From assembly GCF_024124825.1 (NCBI RefSeq), contig NZ_JAMXSS010000002.1:2232001-2296000 (forward strand): a stretch of DNA of 64,000 nucleotides, written 5' to 3'. The position numbers and the translations under genes are program-made. The notes below the pieces were generated by a model. That model was not told the DNA's origin and searched no databases. It saw only the letters and a program-made list of their open reading frames with translations. The stretch comes from Arthrobacter sp. H16F315 (GTDB lineage: Bacteria > Actinomycetota > Actinomycetes > Actinomycetales > Micrococcaceae). This document shows, one piece after another, positions 17,881 through 27,917 of this stretch (positions are counted from its first letter, which is position 1; every line of letters starts with the position of its first letter).

Positions 17881-20730
17881 ATGAATGAGGCTCAGAGCTG
17901 GTCTGGGTTCAAGTACCCCGTCCTCGGACGACGAACGGTACTGAGCCTGGCGTTGGCGGCAGGTACGGGCGCGGCCCTCGGCCGCACGGCCGCCCCCGCG
18001 AGCGCCGTCGTCGAATTGCAGTCCCTGGACACGGCCAATGGGCCCGCGATTCCACTGACCATCATCGGAACGGAACCATCGGTTGTCCTCCGGCGGTTCC
18101 GCAATGTATTCTCGAGCGATCCAGACCCGACGGCCATCTTCTTCCGTACGGGCGGAGGAGTCCTCAAGATAGCCGGAGGGTGCACCGGTCTTGCTGATCA
18201 GCTCCAGGTTATTGACGCGGCCACTGGAGTTCGGGATATATCGCTCACGCCTTTTCCTGGCCAGGGCGGCGGCGTCGGAAATGCAGCGTACGAAGCCCTC
18301 ACGGGTGCGCTGTTGGCTTTCGGAGCAGATAGCACCGTCAAGCGATTAACGCTGTCCGGGGCAGTTGTCAATGCCTACGCCGTGGCTCCGCAGTCGACAA
18401 ATGCGTCATTTGCCGTTGCCACCGATTCCAAGGGGCGGGTCTGGAATGGTAATTATCCAACTGGAAACGCCACACGATTCGATCCCGCCACTCAGATAAC
18501 CCTGCATACGACCCGTCTTCGCGCTGGCACACAGTATGTTCGTTCCCTCGCCATCGACGGCGCCGATAACGTCTTCGCAGGCACCGGTGTAGACGCACCG
18601 TCCATCTTCACGTGGCACACGGACAGTCCGGGCAAAGTACGCGAAATCCCGATACCTGATGCGGCAGCGAAAGGGTTTGTGCAGCGACTGCGGGCGCACG
18701 GCGACCTCCTCTTCGTGTACTTCGACGGGGGAGATGGCCAGGTCAAGTTCAGGGTTTACAAAACATCAACGGACACCTGGATGCCCGTCCCGTGGGCGTG
18801 GATGCCCTCCGGAATGACGAGCGCATCATCACCCGATGGGCCGGATGTCTATGCAGTGTGGAACACTGTCGGCGTACACAAGCTCATGCGTATCAGTGCG
18901 GGGACCCTGGAGGCATCATTCGTGTGCCTGGTTCCGGACACGGCCAGGGCCATGGACGTGGAGGGCCCGGGGGCAGACACGCTGGTGAACATTCTTTGTG
19001 GGGGGAGGGCCAATACCGATCCGTTAGGGTTTCCGTCGGTGGGCAAACTATTCTGCGTGACGTAAGAGTGGATTTCGCGGCCCAGATGTACAAGCTGCAG
19101 GGCCTTCTGGCCTCGGCGTCCGAGAACAAGATTTACTTCGGCGGGTATACCGGCGATGGAATCGGAAGTGTTGATGTCTCCGCGCGTACAACGTGGAGAT
19201 CGTCCCCCGGGACAGGCATCGGGCAAATTGAGGGCATGTTCGAATACGATGCCAGCACTACCTACGTGGGGTCCTACACTGGCGGGGTACTCTTCAGGTT
19301 CAATCCTCAAACCAGAAGTGCCAAGAAACTCATTGAACTGCGGGACGTCTATAACCAGTCCCGCCCGATCGCATGGGCCTATGCAGGAAACCGGGTGGTA
19401 GCCGGGACCATCCCCGAGTACGGGCATACAGGTGGCGCCCTTGCATTCCTTAACCCTGCTAATGACGCGGACATCAAGGTGGTCAGTGGACCTGTCCCTG
19501 GACAATCCGTGCTTGGCCTTGTCGGCGAAGGGGACATAGTCTATGGAACAACCGGAATCAAGGGCGGCTACGGCGCACCGGACGACACCAAACCCGCCCA
19601 CGTATTTGCCTGGGACGTTAAAGCAGGGGAGACTTCTCTGGAAACGGGCACTGACGGGCGAGGTGGAGATCAACAGTCCAATACTTGTTCGTGGCGTACT
19701 TTATGTGAGCACGAATAACGGAGTTCTAAGGCTGAACAAGGGCAGCGGTTCCGTTGTTGCGACGTACCAGCTCCTCGACCGCTCCGCGCCTCCCGGCTAC
19801 AAGACGAGCACCATAGCCTACCTCCCGAAGGCGAATGGGATCGCCCACCTCTGCGGCGGCACGGTGACATTGCTCAGTACGTACCGGAACACCCGGAAGG
19901 AAATTCTCCGCGGCGCTTACACCGAAATGGTCGTCAACAAGCAAAGCCGGCTTTTCTTTGCGGAGAACGGCACCAACGTCGTGGAAATCGATGCGGTGCA
20001 AAAGCCCACGATACGTTCGGCCGCGGACCTCGTCTCTGTCGGCCCGAACGGATGGCTGTACGTTTGCCGGTCCTCAGGCACTGGAACATACGGCGGCCCG
20101 ATTCGGGCCGACTCCGGATTTGGCGGCTTCGTGCGATCCGCGCATGTTGTGGACTGGAACGCTGATGGCACCCTGGACGTGCTAACGAACCGCACTGACG
20201 GGTCCCTCCAACTCCACCGCGGCCTTCCGGAGGGCGGATTCTTGCCTCCCACAGTTCTGGCGAACACCGGCTGGGACGCGGTCAATCTCACTGTGGGGAT
20301 CTGGGGCACCGCACTGTCGGTCATCGCTGCGGATAACGGCGGACTCCTCAAGGCGTGGCCCGTACTCAGCACAGGTGCCCTGGGGGTACCCTCTACAATC
20401 GGGTCCGGTTGGAAGGGACGGAAAATGGTGCTTATGGTTCCCTCCCGGTCAAGCTCGGCGGCCCTGATCGTCAACCAGGCTGGTTCCCTGTATCGATACT
20501 CGAGGACGTCCGGTGGAAAAGTAACAACCAGCCCGGTCCAAATCAGCTCGGGAGGGTTCTCTGAGATGACGGCCTTCAGCCCCGTGGTCGCGCACCGGCC
20601 GGACCTTAACGGCATTGCTTGGTTGGATGCCGTGGGCAATGTGAAGTACACGGACGTCGCCCCCAGCTCGGTGGGGCGAAACGTGAACTACACGTTCCTC
20701 CTCAAGAGCCACAAACTCGCGAGCACCTGA
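17881..20730 (+). CDS. Tat-exported beta-propeller protein with FG-GAP-like C-terminus, frameshifted
   Basis: Three overlapping open frames read as one ~949-residue protein after two single-base repairs: one base missing near 19041-19047 (GGG or AAA run) and one extra G in GGGG at 19626-19629. The N-terminus has a twin-arginine signal (GRRTVLSLALAAG, then a hydrophobic stretch ending SAV). The body repeats blade-like units (for example GQGGGVGNAAYEALTGALLAFG and YFGGYTGDGIGSVD). The C-terminal part contains DWNADGTLDVL, a calcium-binding FG-GAP/VCBS-type motif. It would be folded before export and act outside the cell, perhaps binding or organising the glycan. The ATG at 17881 follows an AAGGA site. 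Convergent with the gene ending at 20754. Function is inferred from architecture only. Confidence 0.62.
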
Positions 20731-20753
20731 CCGAGTCGGTCGCCACCAACCTC

Positions 20754-23627
20754 TCAGACGGCGTGGCGTGTGGCTGTCCGGTCGATAATCTTTCCGTCCT
20801 TCCGCACGAATACCCGGACGGAACACGGTGCAGCCGGGGCGTCGAAAAATACTACATCGTCCGTCGAATACCATTTAGTATCGATTCGCGATCCATCTTT
20901 CATCAGGTAGTAGGCAATCTGGTGGCCCGGCCCGAACATCCGGGAAAAATTGGTCTCGGCGCGGACAATAGCGCCCTCAATTCTGCTGCAGGTGAGACGC
21001 AGCATACGGTCCAAAGGTTGGAGCTGCCACTGTGTGGTCGGCCTTGGTGCATTCCCTCCCGCGACCGTCGAGACGAGGTCCACTTCATTCGCAAAAGTCC
21101 GCGACCCGTGCACGGCATCAATGAAGGGTGCCTTCGATTGGCCTGAAAGGTTGAGTGAACGCCTCATGTAGACGAATGTCGGCTGGTTGTTCCTCGCCAG
21201 CGTGAGCTTGATCCCGCGGGCCAGGAACGCCTCGGCAGCCTCATCGTCAATGTATTCGGGTATTGACCACGGGCTGAAATCAGCCAAGCTGGAGTACTGG
21301 TTGCGGGGCACCACAAAGAACTTGTTTCCTGGTATCACCCTGTTGAAACTCACGTGCTCCATCCGGCTGTCAGTATCACCGACATGGGCCAAATAGCACT
21401 GGTACATCCCCACGGCAGACGGCGTATTTGGCGTGTCCTGGAGAACAAAGTCGGTGAGCGATGAGATCTGGTCCAGGTGGCCTGGCAAGAAGAGGTCGTC
21501 GTCGTCCATGGATATGCGGACTACTGCTGCATACTCGCCAAAGTCCAAACCCTGACTGGAATCTGCGAAAAGCCGCTCTCGCCTACCAGGTTGTTTGTTG
21601 GGGTTCTTCACACGATCGATGTGCGAGCCTTCCGGGACACCATAACCTTGGGCGGGGTGCTCATAGAAGTGGATAGTGGAGGTCGCTCGCATTCCGTTGG
21701 TAAGGCTGTCGAATGCAGCTTGTATTTTCGGTGCCAGTTCCGACTTGTCACGGGACAAATGCACAACAAGTCGAATGTCCGTGTCCTTGGGAACTCTCTG
21801 CTGACCGATGGTGTGGAGCGTCATCATGAAACGCGCCATGTACCGATTGAGAATGTCCACGTCGGTTTCCGCGTCACAAAAGATCGTGTCCAGCCAGACC
21901 AATTTCTTCTGCGGGCGCGCCGCGATTGCGGCTGATGCTTTGAGATCAGAGGCCGGATCGTCCCACAGCCTTGAAACGGCAGCGTTCTCCGGGGAATGGG
22001 GATCTTTCCCGAGTGCGCAGCCCCAATTGGCCAAGGCAAGGTCTACAAAGGGATTCAGAACCACGCGGTAGGGCATGTTGTGGCCTGTGGCGAAGTGCTC
22101 GACAATCAGCCTGATATTTCCGTCGGCTGAAATCCCAGTGCGTGGCTCCATGCCTCGAGAAGCGGCGAAGGGTGCTAAATGCCTCTCCACGTGGTGGGCG
22201 TCGTCGTCGTTCTGGACATAGAAAATCTGATGGTTGGCCGCGATCTCGGCTGCCCCTTGGGTAGCGAGGTCTGCCCTGGAGCCCAATGTGCCGAGCTGAC
22301 TGGCGGAGTCGAACTCGGGGAAAATGCGGCTGAGATAGAGGCGAACCGACTTGGCCCAGTAATTTCGAATATTTGTCTGGGGATTAAATACCAGGGCCCG
22401 GCTTCCAGGAGTCTTGGCGGCGAGGGCAAGCGAGGCGAACCCGCCACCCGAACCACCCAAGAAGAGGATTTTCGTTGCCCCCAACTGCCGGGCAGCTTGA
22501 GCCACTAGCTCGGCATATCGGCTAGTGAGGTCGTCCTTCGCGCTGCCAGTGAACCAAGCAAGTTCCAGGTCGTCGTAGGGTTCAAGAGCAGTGTCGGCGA
22601 GGAACATTAATTTCTCGCCTCGATTCTCCAAACTGGCGAGCCACTCAAATCTCGGCAGGCTGTATTTTGCCCGTGGCAAGGCCCCATGGCTGATCACCAG
22701 CAACGTGTCGGAGCCGTTGTTCTGGATAAGGCAGCGCAGGGGATGGCGCTGATCCGAGCGGGGCGCCACCACGTGCTGTACTCGGCCCTCGTGGCGCGAG
22801 TCGAATTGTTCGATCGTGTCCCACTTGGCCACGACTGCGTGATGGCGCTCGTCCCACTCGGGTGTGCGACGAACGGTGCCGTCACGAGGGTCTCTGGGAT
22901 TTGCGGCGCGTAACGCCAGGTTGAGTTTGACAGCGACGGCCGCATAAACGTCATCGTGGAAGTTATAGGGCGAGGGCCCCCACTTGTGCCCGCGTGCTGT
23001 CCACGTATTCGTGTGGCTGACCACGTCAACCCCAGCGTTCCGCAAATGGTCAACGTAGCGCGCGAACGCCACGTTTGCTTCGGCAGATGTCAGACCAAAG
23101 GGCAATTCTGCGTTGAGGCCGCTCTCATCGGTCTGTGCCCAAGCGATGTCAAGCAAGTACGTGTGGGGAAGGAGGCCGTTGTCGGCAAGAAACGAAACAA
23201 AACGGTCGGCTGCCGCCCGCCAAAGCTCGAAGTGTTCCTCGGTCCCGAAGGCGACCAAACTGGACGGCCCGCCGGTGAGGGCAACGTGCTTCAAACGCTC
23301 AGGAGAACGGGTGATGTAGGTTCCGTCCCCGAGAAGCTCCACGCCAAAGCGCTCGTCAAAGAGATCGACGAGCACAGCATCGGTGCCTTCAGCTTTGCTC
23401 GCGATGTCAGTGCAAAGTGACCCTCGGATGTCGGCGTTCAGGAGCCTCACGTCCGCTGGCCGCGGCGTACTCGAGGGTCCGATGGTGGCCGCGCTGGGTC
23501 CGTTCATCGCACTGATCAGGGACTGGCGTGAAACGAAACCGCTTCGCCGCATCGATCCATCCGACTGGTCGGTTGTCAGGGCCGCAGCGGGGCCGCCTCC
23601 GTAGACGAAGACGTTGAGAGGGCGCAT
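20754..23627 (-). CDS. Multidomain protein: DUF6270-like, alpha/beta-hydrolase-like and glycosyltransferase-like
   Basis: The 957-residue protein shows three segments. Residues ~1-290 resemble the DUF6270 family (VFVYGGG at the start, SGFVSRQSLISAM, HTYLLDIAWA), though the usual early GSC-type serine motif is replaced by GGG. Residues ~300-560 form an alpha/beta-hydrolase-like domain with LFLGGSGGGFASLALA as nucleophile elbow. Residues ~590-850 contain VVRISMDDDDLFLPGHL, an acidic cluster like that of GT2 or rhamnosyltransferase-like proteins. DUF6270 is found in capsule loci and has unknown function. The ATG lies three bases after the wecB stop, so it is co-transcribed with wecB. It may modify and extend the glycan. 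No signal peptide, so cytoplasmic. Confidence 0.65.
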   Translation of the reverse strand: MRPLNVFVYGGGPAAALTTDQSDGSMRRSGFVSRQSLISAMNGPSAATIGPSSTPRPADVRLLNADIRGSLCTDIASKAEGTDAVLVDLFDERFGVELLGDGTYITRSPERLKHVALTGGPSSLVAFGTEEHFELWRAAADRFVSFLADNGLLPHTYLLDIAWAQTDESGLNAELPFGLTSAEANVAFARYVDHLRNAGVDVVSHTNTWTARGHKWGPSPYNFHDDVYAAVAVKLNLALRAANPRDPRDGTVRRTPEWDERHHAVVAKWDTIEQFDSRHEGRVQHVVAPRSDQRHPLRCLIQNNGSDTLLVISHGALPRAKYSLPRFEWLASLENRGEKLMFLADTALEPYDDLELAWFTGSAKDDLTSRYAELVAQAARQLGATKILFLGGSGGGFASLALAAKTPGSRALVFNPQTNIRNYWAKSVRLYLSRIFPEFDSASQLGTLGSRADLATQGAAEIAANHQIFYVQNDDDAHHVERHLAPFAASRGMEPRTGISADGNIRLIVEHFATGHNMPYRVVLNPFVDLALANWGCALGKDPHSPENAAVSRLWDDPASDLKASAAIAARPQKKLVWLDTIFCDAETDVDILNRYMARFMMTLHTIGQQRVPKDTDIRLVVHLSRDKSELAPKIQAAFDSLTNGMRATSTIHFYEHPAQGYGVPEGSHIDRVKNPNKQPGRRERLFADSSQGLDFGEYAAVVRISMDDDDLFLPGHLDQISSLTDFVLQDTPNTPSAVGMYQCYLAHVGDTDSRMEHVSFNRVIPGNKFFVVPRNQYSSLADFSPWSIPEYIDDEAAEAFLARGIKLTLARNNQPTFVYMRRSLNLSGQSKAPFIDAVHGSRTFANEVDLVSTVAGGNAPRPTTQWQLQPLDRMLRLTCSRIEGAIVRAETNFSRMFGPGHQIAYYLMKDGSRIDTKWYSTDDVVFFDAPAAPCSVRVFVRKDGKIIDRTATRHAV

Positions 23628-23630
23628 GGA

Positions 23631-24803
23631 TTAGACGTGCAGGGCCAGGTCGCTCGGCTGGGCATCGCCGAATTCGGGCAGGCGGCTACCGATCTCGAGC
23701 ATCTGGGCGATGGCCGCCACCGTCCGTACCGCGGCCTTGCCGTCTCCGTAGGGATTGACTGCGTTGGCCATCGAATCGAAGTGATCTTGGTCATGCAGGA
23801 GGCGGTCGACTTCCTTCACGATCCGCTCTTCGTCGGTACCGATCAGGGTCACAGTTCCGGCGTCCACTGCCTCCGGGCGCTCGGTGTTGTCCCGCATCAC
23901 CAAGACTGGTTTGCCCAAGCTTGGGGCCTCTTCCTGTACTCCGCCTGAATCCGTCAGGACGATGTGAGCCAGCGAGAGCATGCGGGTGAATTCACCGTAG
24001 GCCAAGGGTTCGGTGACGATGACGTTCGGCTTGCCTTCGAGGGCAGGCAGTACCGCTTCGCGCACTACCGGGTTCTTGTGCGCCGGCAGGACAATAACCA
24101 TATCGGGTTCGGCGCCGGCAATTCTCGCCAGGGCCCGGCCCACTCCGCGCATGGCGTCGCCCTGATTTTCACGGCGGTGAGTGGTCACCAGCAGGATCTT
24201 CCGACCGCTGGCCGCGAGTTTCTCAAGCTGCGGATCGGTGAAGGGGATCTGCTTGCCGACTGTGGTCAGCAGGGCATCGATGACCGAATTGCCGGTGACC
24301 ACGACGTTGTCCGGGTCCACACCTTCAGCGAGCAGATTCGCCTTGCTGACGCTCGTAGGAGCGAGGTGAAGGCTGGCGATCTGGCTCGTGATCTTTCGGT
24401 TGGCTTCCTCCGGGAACGGCGAGAATAGGTCACCGCTGCGAAGTCCGGCCTCCACATGCACAACCGGAATTCCATGGTAAAAAGCAGCGATGGCACCAGC
24501 GGTAGAAGTCGTAGTATCACCCTGCACGATCACAGCGTCCGGCTTGTTCTCCGCGAAGAGCTTGTCCAGTCCGTCAATTGTGCGGGTCATGATGGCCGAG
24601 AGCGACTGCCGCTGCTTGAGGATATTAAGGTCGTAATCTGGGACAATGCCGAAAAGCTCGTTGACCTGGTCGAGCATCTCGCGGTGCTGGCCTGTGACGG
24701 TCACGACACAATCAAAGAGGTCGGATTCCTGCAAAGCGGCAACGATGGGTGCCATCTTAATTGCCTCGGGTCGGGTGCCGAAAATCGGCATGACTATGGG
24801 CAT
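23631..24803 (-). CDS. wecB: UDP-N-acetylglucosamine 2-epimerase (non-hydrolysing)
   Basis: WecB interconverts UDP-GlcNAc and UDP-ManNAc, supplying the substrate of WecC. The 390-residue protein opens with MPIVMPIFGTRPEAIKMAP, followed by TGQHREMLDQV, VQGDTTTSTAGA, HVEAGLRSGD, the C-terminal DSGGVQEEAP and RDNTERPEAVDAGT, all diagnostic of the family. An in-frame start 12 codons upstream (24839) is rejected because the ATG at 24803 has a GGGGGAA ribosome site and matches the family N-terminus. It sits between a small membrane-protein gene and the DUF6270-like gene on the same strand. Confidence 0.94.
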   Translation of the reverse strand: MPIVMPIFGTRPEAIKMAPIVAALQESDLFDCVVTVTGQHREMLDQVNELFGIVPDYDLNILKQRQSLSAIMTRTIDGLDKLFAENKPDAVIVQGDTTTSTAGAIAAFYHGIPVVHVEAGLRSGDLFSPFPEEANRKITSQIASLHLAPTSVSKANLLAEGVDPDNVVVTGNSVIDALLTTVGKQIPFTDPQLEKLAASGRKILLVTTHRRENQGDAMRGVGRALARIAGAEPDMVIVLPAHKNPVVREAVLPALEGKPNVIVTEPLAYGEFTRMLSLAHIVLTDSGGVQEEAPSLGKPVLVMRDNTERPEAVDAGTVTLIGTDEERIVKEVDRLLHDQDHFDSMANAVNPYGDGKAAVRTVAAIAQMLEIGSRLPEFGDAQPSDLALHV

Positions 24804-24953
24804 GAAGGTTCCCCCGAAAGATTTAGGCCGCGGACCCATGAATCCTACGTGACCCGCGGACTGAACGGTAAATCCCTTTCGCTGCTGCAGTTACCTCCGG
24901 CAAGGCGCACCCTATAATCTGGCCGCGGGTTGGGTGGTCGAAGGCCTTCAGAT

Positions 24954-25226
24954 TCAGCCTGCCAAGACCAGTGCGAGGACCAGAGACGGAATGCTCAGTG
25001 CAACCAGCACCACAAGGATTAAGGCCACGAAACGCTTCCGCTGGTGTCTGGACTGCAGTGGCTTGGGAGAGCGGCTATTGGCTTTCTTCGACGGCGGGCT
25101 GGCGGGGAGGGCCATTGGTTTGGTGCCCGGGACGAGGAGTTCGTCCGCAATCTCCTCGTGAAAGTAACGCCGGTGCAAATGGCGGGGAGCGGCGACCAAC
25201 AGGGGCGTGTCTTGGGATTCGTCCAC
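24954..25226 (-). CDS. Small single-pass membrane protein, unknown
   Basis: This 90-residue protein is not recognised. It has a charged N-terminal part (RHLHRRYFHEEIADELL), a Pro/Lys/Ser-rich linker, and a C-terminal hydrophobic helix (VALILVVLVALSIPSLVLALVLAG) preceded by RHQRKR, which suggests an N-in tail-anchored topology. Support for a real gene is the GTG start with a strong GAGGAGG ribosome site at the proper distance and its position as first gene ahead of wecB on the same strand. It may be a regulator or scaffold for the polysaccharide genes, but nothing in the sequence shows this. Confidence 0.5.
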   Translation of the reverse strand: MDESQDTPLLVAAPRHLHRRYFHEEIADELLVPGTKPMALPASPPSKKANSRSPKPLQSRHQRKRFVALILVVLVALSIPSLVLALVLAG

Positions 25227-25440
25227 CGTGTGCTCCTCCTCATCTGATCGGGCTAAGTCGGTTGTACGGCGTCAGCCAAGCTGTCGAACCGTCCACCGCG
25301 TCCTCGTCAATTCTTGCATCATTGGCCTGCGACCGCCCATTCCGAAGGCCCGGACACATACATCCGGGGCCTTTAACTTGCCGCGAGATAATTGATCGAG
25401 CATTTTTGTCCGCTAGTGGAAACGTTTGGGAACGCAACTT

Positions 25441-25827
25441 ATGGTCTTTGTCGCCGAGGATCTGGCTCCTTCCGAGGAGCAACTGCGGCCCCGGATGAAG
25501 AAGAAGAGAACCGCCCGCAAGGTGCTCCTCGGCGTCGTGGCGTTCTTTCTGGTCGTTGCCGTCGGGCAGGGTTTTACGCTCTTGCCCTGGCCAGCAGCTT
25601 CAACTCCAAATCCCAAAAAATTGAACAGGCGTTCCCGGCTCTGACCAACCCCGGAAGATCAGCAGCCTGGTCGACACCGTCTCGCCCTTTGCCAGCGTGG
25701 ACAATTAACTGGACGAAGCCGCGGCCGGATTGTCCTCCGTGACGACGGGGCGATTGACGGCATCAGTACGGCCCTGGCGGTAGATGCACTCCGCGCCTAC
25801 CAGCAGGGAGCCGGGATCACCAAGTAG
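25441..25827 (+). pseudogene. Remnant of an LCP (LytR-CpsA-Psr) family ligase gene
   Basis: LCP proteins attach glycans to peptidoglycan. The start reads like an LCP N-terminus: a charged cytoplasmic stretch, KKKRTARK, a membrane helix (VLLGVVAFFLVVAVGQGF) and, in another frame, ALASSFNSKSQKIEQAFP, the typical sequence just outside the membrane. About 60 bases on, a third frame reads KISSLVDTVSPFASVDN, then a stop and LDEAAAGLSS, like a C-terminal LCP segment. The space to the next gene is far too short for the 300-400 residue catalytic domain, so most of the gene is deleted and at least two frame changes have accumulated. The rest up to 25943 shows no gene. The family call rests on N-terminal resemblance. 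Confidence 0.45.
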
Positions 25828-25943
25828 CCCTTGGACGAGCAGGTATCATTACAAGCTGGCGTAGCTATGGCCCAGCGACGCCTAAGGTCGGTTCGCTGAC
25901 GAACACCTCTACGCACCGAACTGCATTTGCTTTGGGGGAGCTA

Positions 25944-27184
25944 TTGAATACATCACATCGGGCGCGCCCTAAGGCGACGCGCGTAACCCTGCTTGCCCAC
26001 TCGTACTGGCCGGAGAACAGCCCCCCTCAGCGACGCTGGACGGCCCTGCTGAGGGAATTCTGCGCCTTCGGCTGGGAATTTGATGTGGTTACCCCGGTGG
26101 CGCATTTCCCGGCGGGCCGGCGCGAGCTTCCCCCGAACTCGCCGGACGGGCCTTCCGGAGGCAGAAAGGTCAGTTCACCGAGCTGATCAGGCGGGTACCG
26201 TACTTGCCGCACGGCAACTCGCACCTGGCTAGACTATTGGACCAGTGTTTTTCAGCCGCACTGTCAGTGCCCTTGGGTCTGCTGACGCGGCGGCCCGACG
26301 TGGTGATCGTCACTGCGCCGAGCCTGCCGATCCTTGCCGCGGGATATCTGCTGGCCCGGCTACGGCGGGTTCCCTTGATTGTGGAAATGCGCGACGCCTG
26401 GCCAGACCTGGCTCGGGATTCCCGGATGGTGCGCGGTCGCGTCAAGAGCGTGGTTGAAACGGCGGTGGAGTTTGTCCAAAAGCATGCCGACCTGGTGGTG
26501 ACGGTAACAGAGGGATTCGCCCACACATTGCGCTCCCGTGGGTTGCAAAACGTCGCGACAGTGAGCAACGGACTTCACGTTGACACCATCCCTGTGATGG
26601 GACCCCCGGCGCCGGAGCGGGATGTGTTTGAAGCGCTCTACCTCGGAAACCACGGCGAAAGCCAGCGGCTAGACGTGGCAATCCGGGCCAGCGCCCTGGT
26701 GGGTGATGCCATGCACCTGCACCTGGTGGGACACGGAACCCAGAGCCCGGCGTTGGAAAAACTGGCAGCAGAACTTGGAGCGCCCGTAACATTCCACCCG
26801 CCGTTGCATGGCCAGGACGTGATGGACCGCTATGCCTCGGCGGACACTTGCATCGTCTCGCTGCGCGATGACTGGAAGTCATTCGAGACCACCATCCCGT
26901 CCAAGACCTACGAGGTTCTGGCCGTCGGTCGCCATGTAACGGCCGTCGTCAAAGGCGAGGCAGCCCGCATCATTGAGGACGCTGAGGCCGGCGATATCGT
27001 GCCCAGCAACCCTGAGGCCGTGGCCGCGCTATGGCGTGAACTGGCCGCCGACCGCTCCCGGCTGGTCCGTTCCGAGGCCAGCCGCCAATGGGTGAAGGAG
27101 CACGCAGACTATACACAGCTGGCTGCGAAATATATGGCGATCATCTCAGAACTCCTGAGCGAAACCCCAGCCCCTCAGCGCTGA
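25944..27184 (+). CDS. GT4-family glycosyltransferase (WbuB-like), frameshifted
   Basis: This glycosyltransferase is about 413 residues after repair. The first frame carries the opening RVTLLAHSYWPENSPPQRRW, typical of WbuB-like GT4 enzymes. The second frame carries FTELIRRVPYLPHGNSHLARL, then DVVIVTAPSLPILAAGYLLARL, VEMRDAWPDL, VSNGLHVDTIP and SKTYEVLAVGRHVTAVVKGEAA. The frame changes at the GGG run 26148-26150; one extra G gives PDGAFRRQKGQ and restores the gene. The TTG start at 25944 is chosen because GGGGGAG precedes it at the right distance; an in-frame TTG at 25932 lies upstream of that site. The last ten bases overlap the convergent ydcF-like gene. Confidence 0.78.
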
Positions 27185-27752
27185 TCCGAACATTCCGGCC
27201 GCAGCGAGACATCAATAAGGCCCCCGGTCTCAATGACAAACCGCCGCAGCCACTGTCCCACGCTCAGGTGAGGGTGTGAATTCACCACTTGGACGTCCGC
27301 CGTCGTGCATTGCTCCAGGAGCCGCTGCGCCCGGGCGACGTGGTAGCTGGAGGACACGACAGTGATGGATTTCCAGCCGTTCTCCGCGGCAATCTTGCCG
27401 ATGGCACGCGCCTCCCCGCGGGTGTCGTACTCATCGGGGCGGAAACACAGGAGCCGGGCGCTGGGAAAAGCGGCGGTGTTGCAGACGGCATCGGCGGCCG
27501 TATTGCCGGGGGTGTCCGTGTGGGAGAGGACCAGGACGGGGATGCCGTAGTCGTGTTGCAGCTGCTCCGCGACCGGCAGGCGCTCGGCCCGGCTCCGCCG
27601 AGCATAATAACGGCATCGGTGCGGTGGACAGTCAAGGGATCCACGTTCACAAAGAGTTGAAAGGCGAGGACCAGCCACAGTAGTAGAGCCCCTGAAATCC
27701 ACCCAAGAATCCGGGCGCCCAGGGGATTCAGGGCGGGCAAGGGCAGGGGCAT
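27175..27752 (-). CDS. YdcF/DUF218-family membrane protein, frameshifted
   Basis: The protein is about 192 residues after repair. The first frame gives an N-terminal helix (LGWISGALLLWLVLAFQLFV) and the core start TDAVIMLGGAG. The second frame gives AERLPVAEQLQHDYGIPVLVLSHTD, NTAADAV, CFRPDEYDTRGEA and the conserved SITVVSSSYHVARA. The break is at CCC 27588-27590 on the plus strand; one more C joins them as GGAGAERLP. DUF218 proteins (YdcF, SanA, ElyC) are linked to envelope functions and some bind S-adenosylmethionine; the reaction is unknown. It faces thiL divergently across about 165 bases that must hold promoters for both. The ATG at 27752 is the most likely start; the frame stays open upstream. 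Confidence 0.7.
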
Positions 27753-27917
27753 GCGTATGAGTCTTCCATGCGGCCGGTGTGGCAGGGAAAACGGGCGGAG
27801 ATCGTGCAGCCGGCGAATGGCACTCCAGCCGCCGGGATTCGCGGCAGCTGGCACGCCGCGTCCCGCTGACCCGGACACGCGCCCGCCGCCGTCGGACCCC
27901 CGCGGTAGCGTTGTGCT

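Noticed and set aside
20754..23627. Plus-strand frames at 21477-21935 and 22956-23420 as genes
   Set aside because: They are antisense to a single unbroken 957-codon gene with recognisable domains.
25392..25742. 116-codon frame as a gene
   Set aside because: It changes into other frames to keep the LCP-like reading and has no start site; treated as part of the remnant.
27753..27917. Thiamine riboswitch ahead of thiL
   Set aside because: No TPP-aptamer core such as CUGAGA was found, and the stretch is short and divergent.
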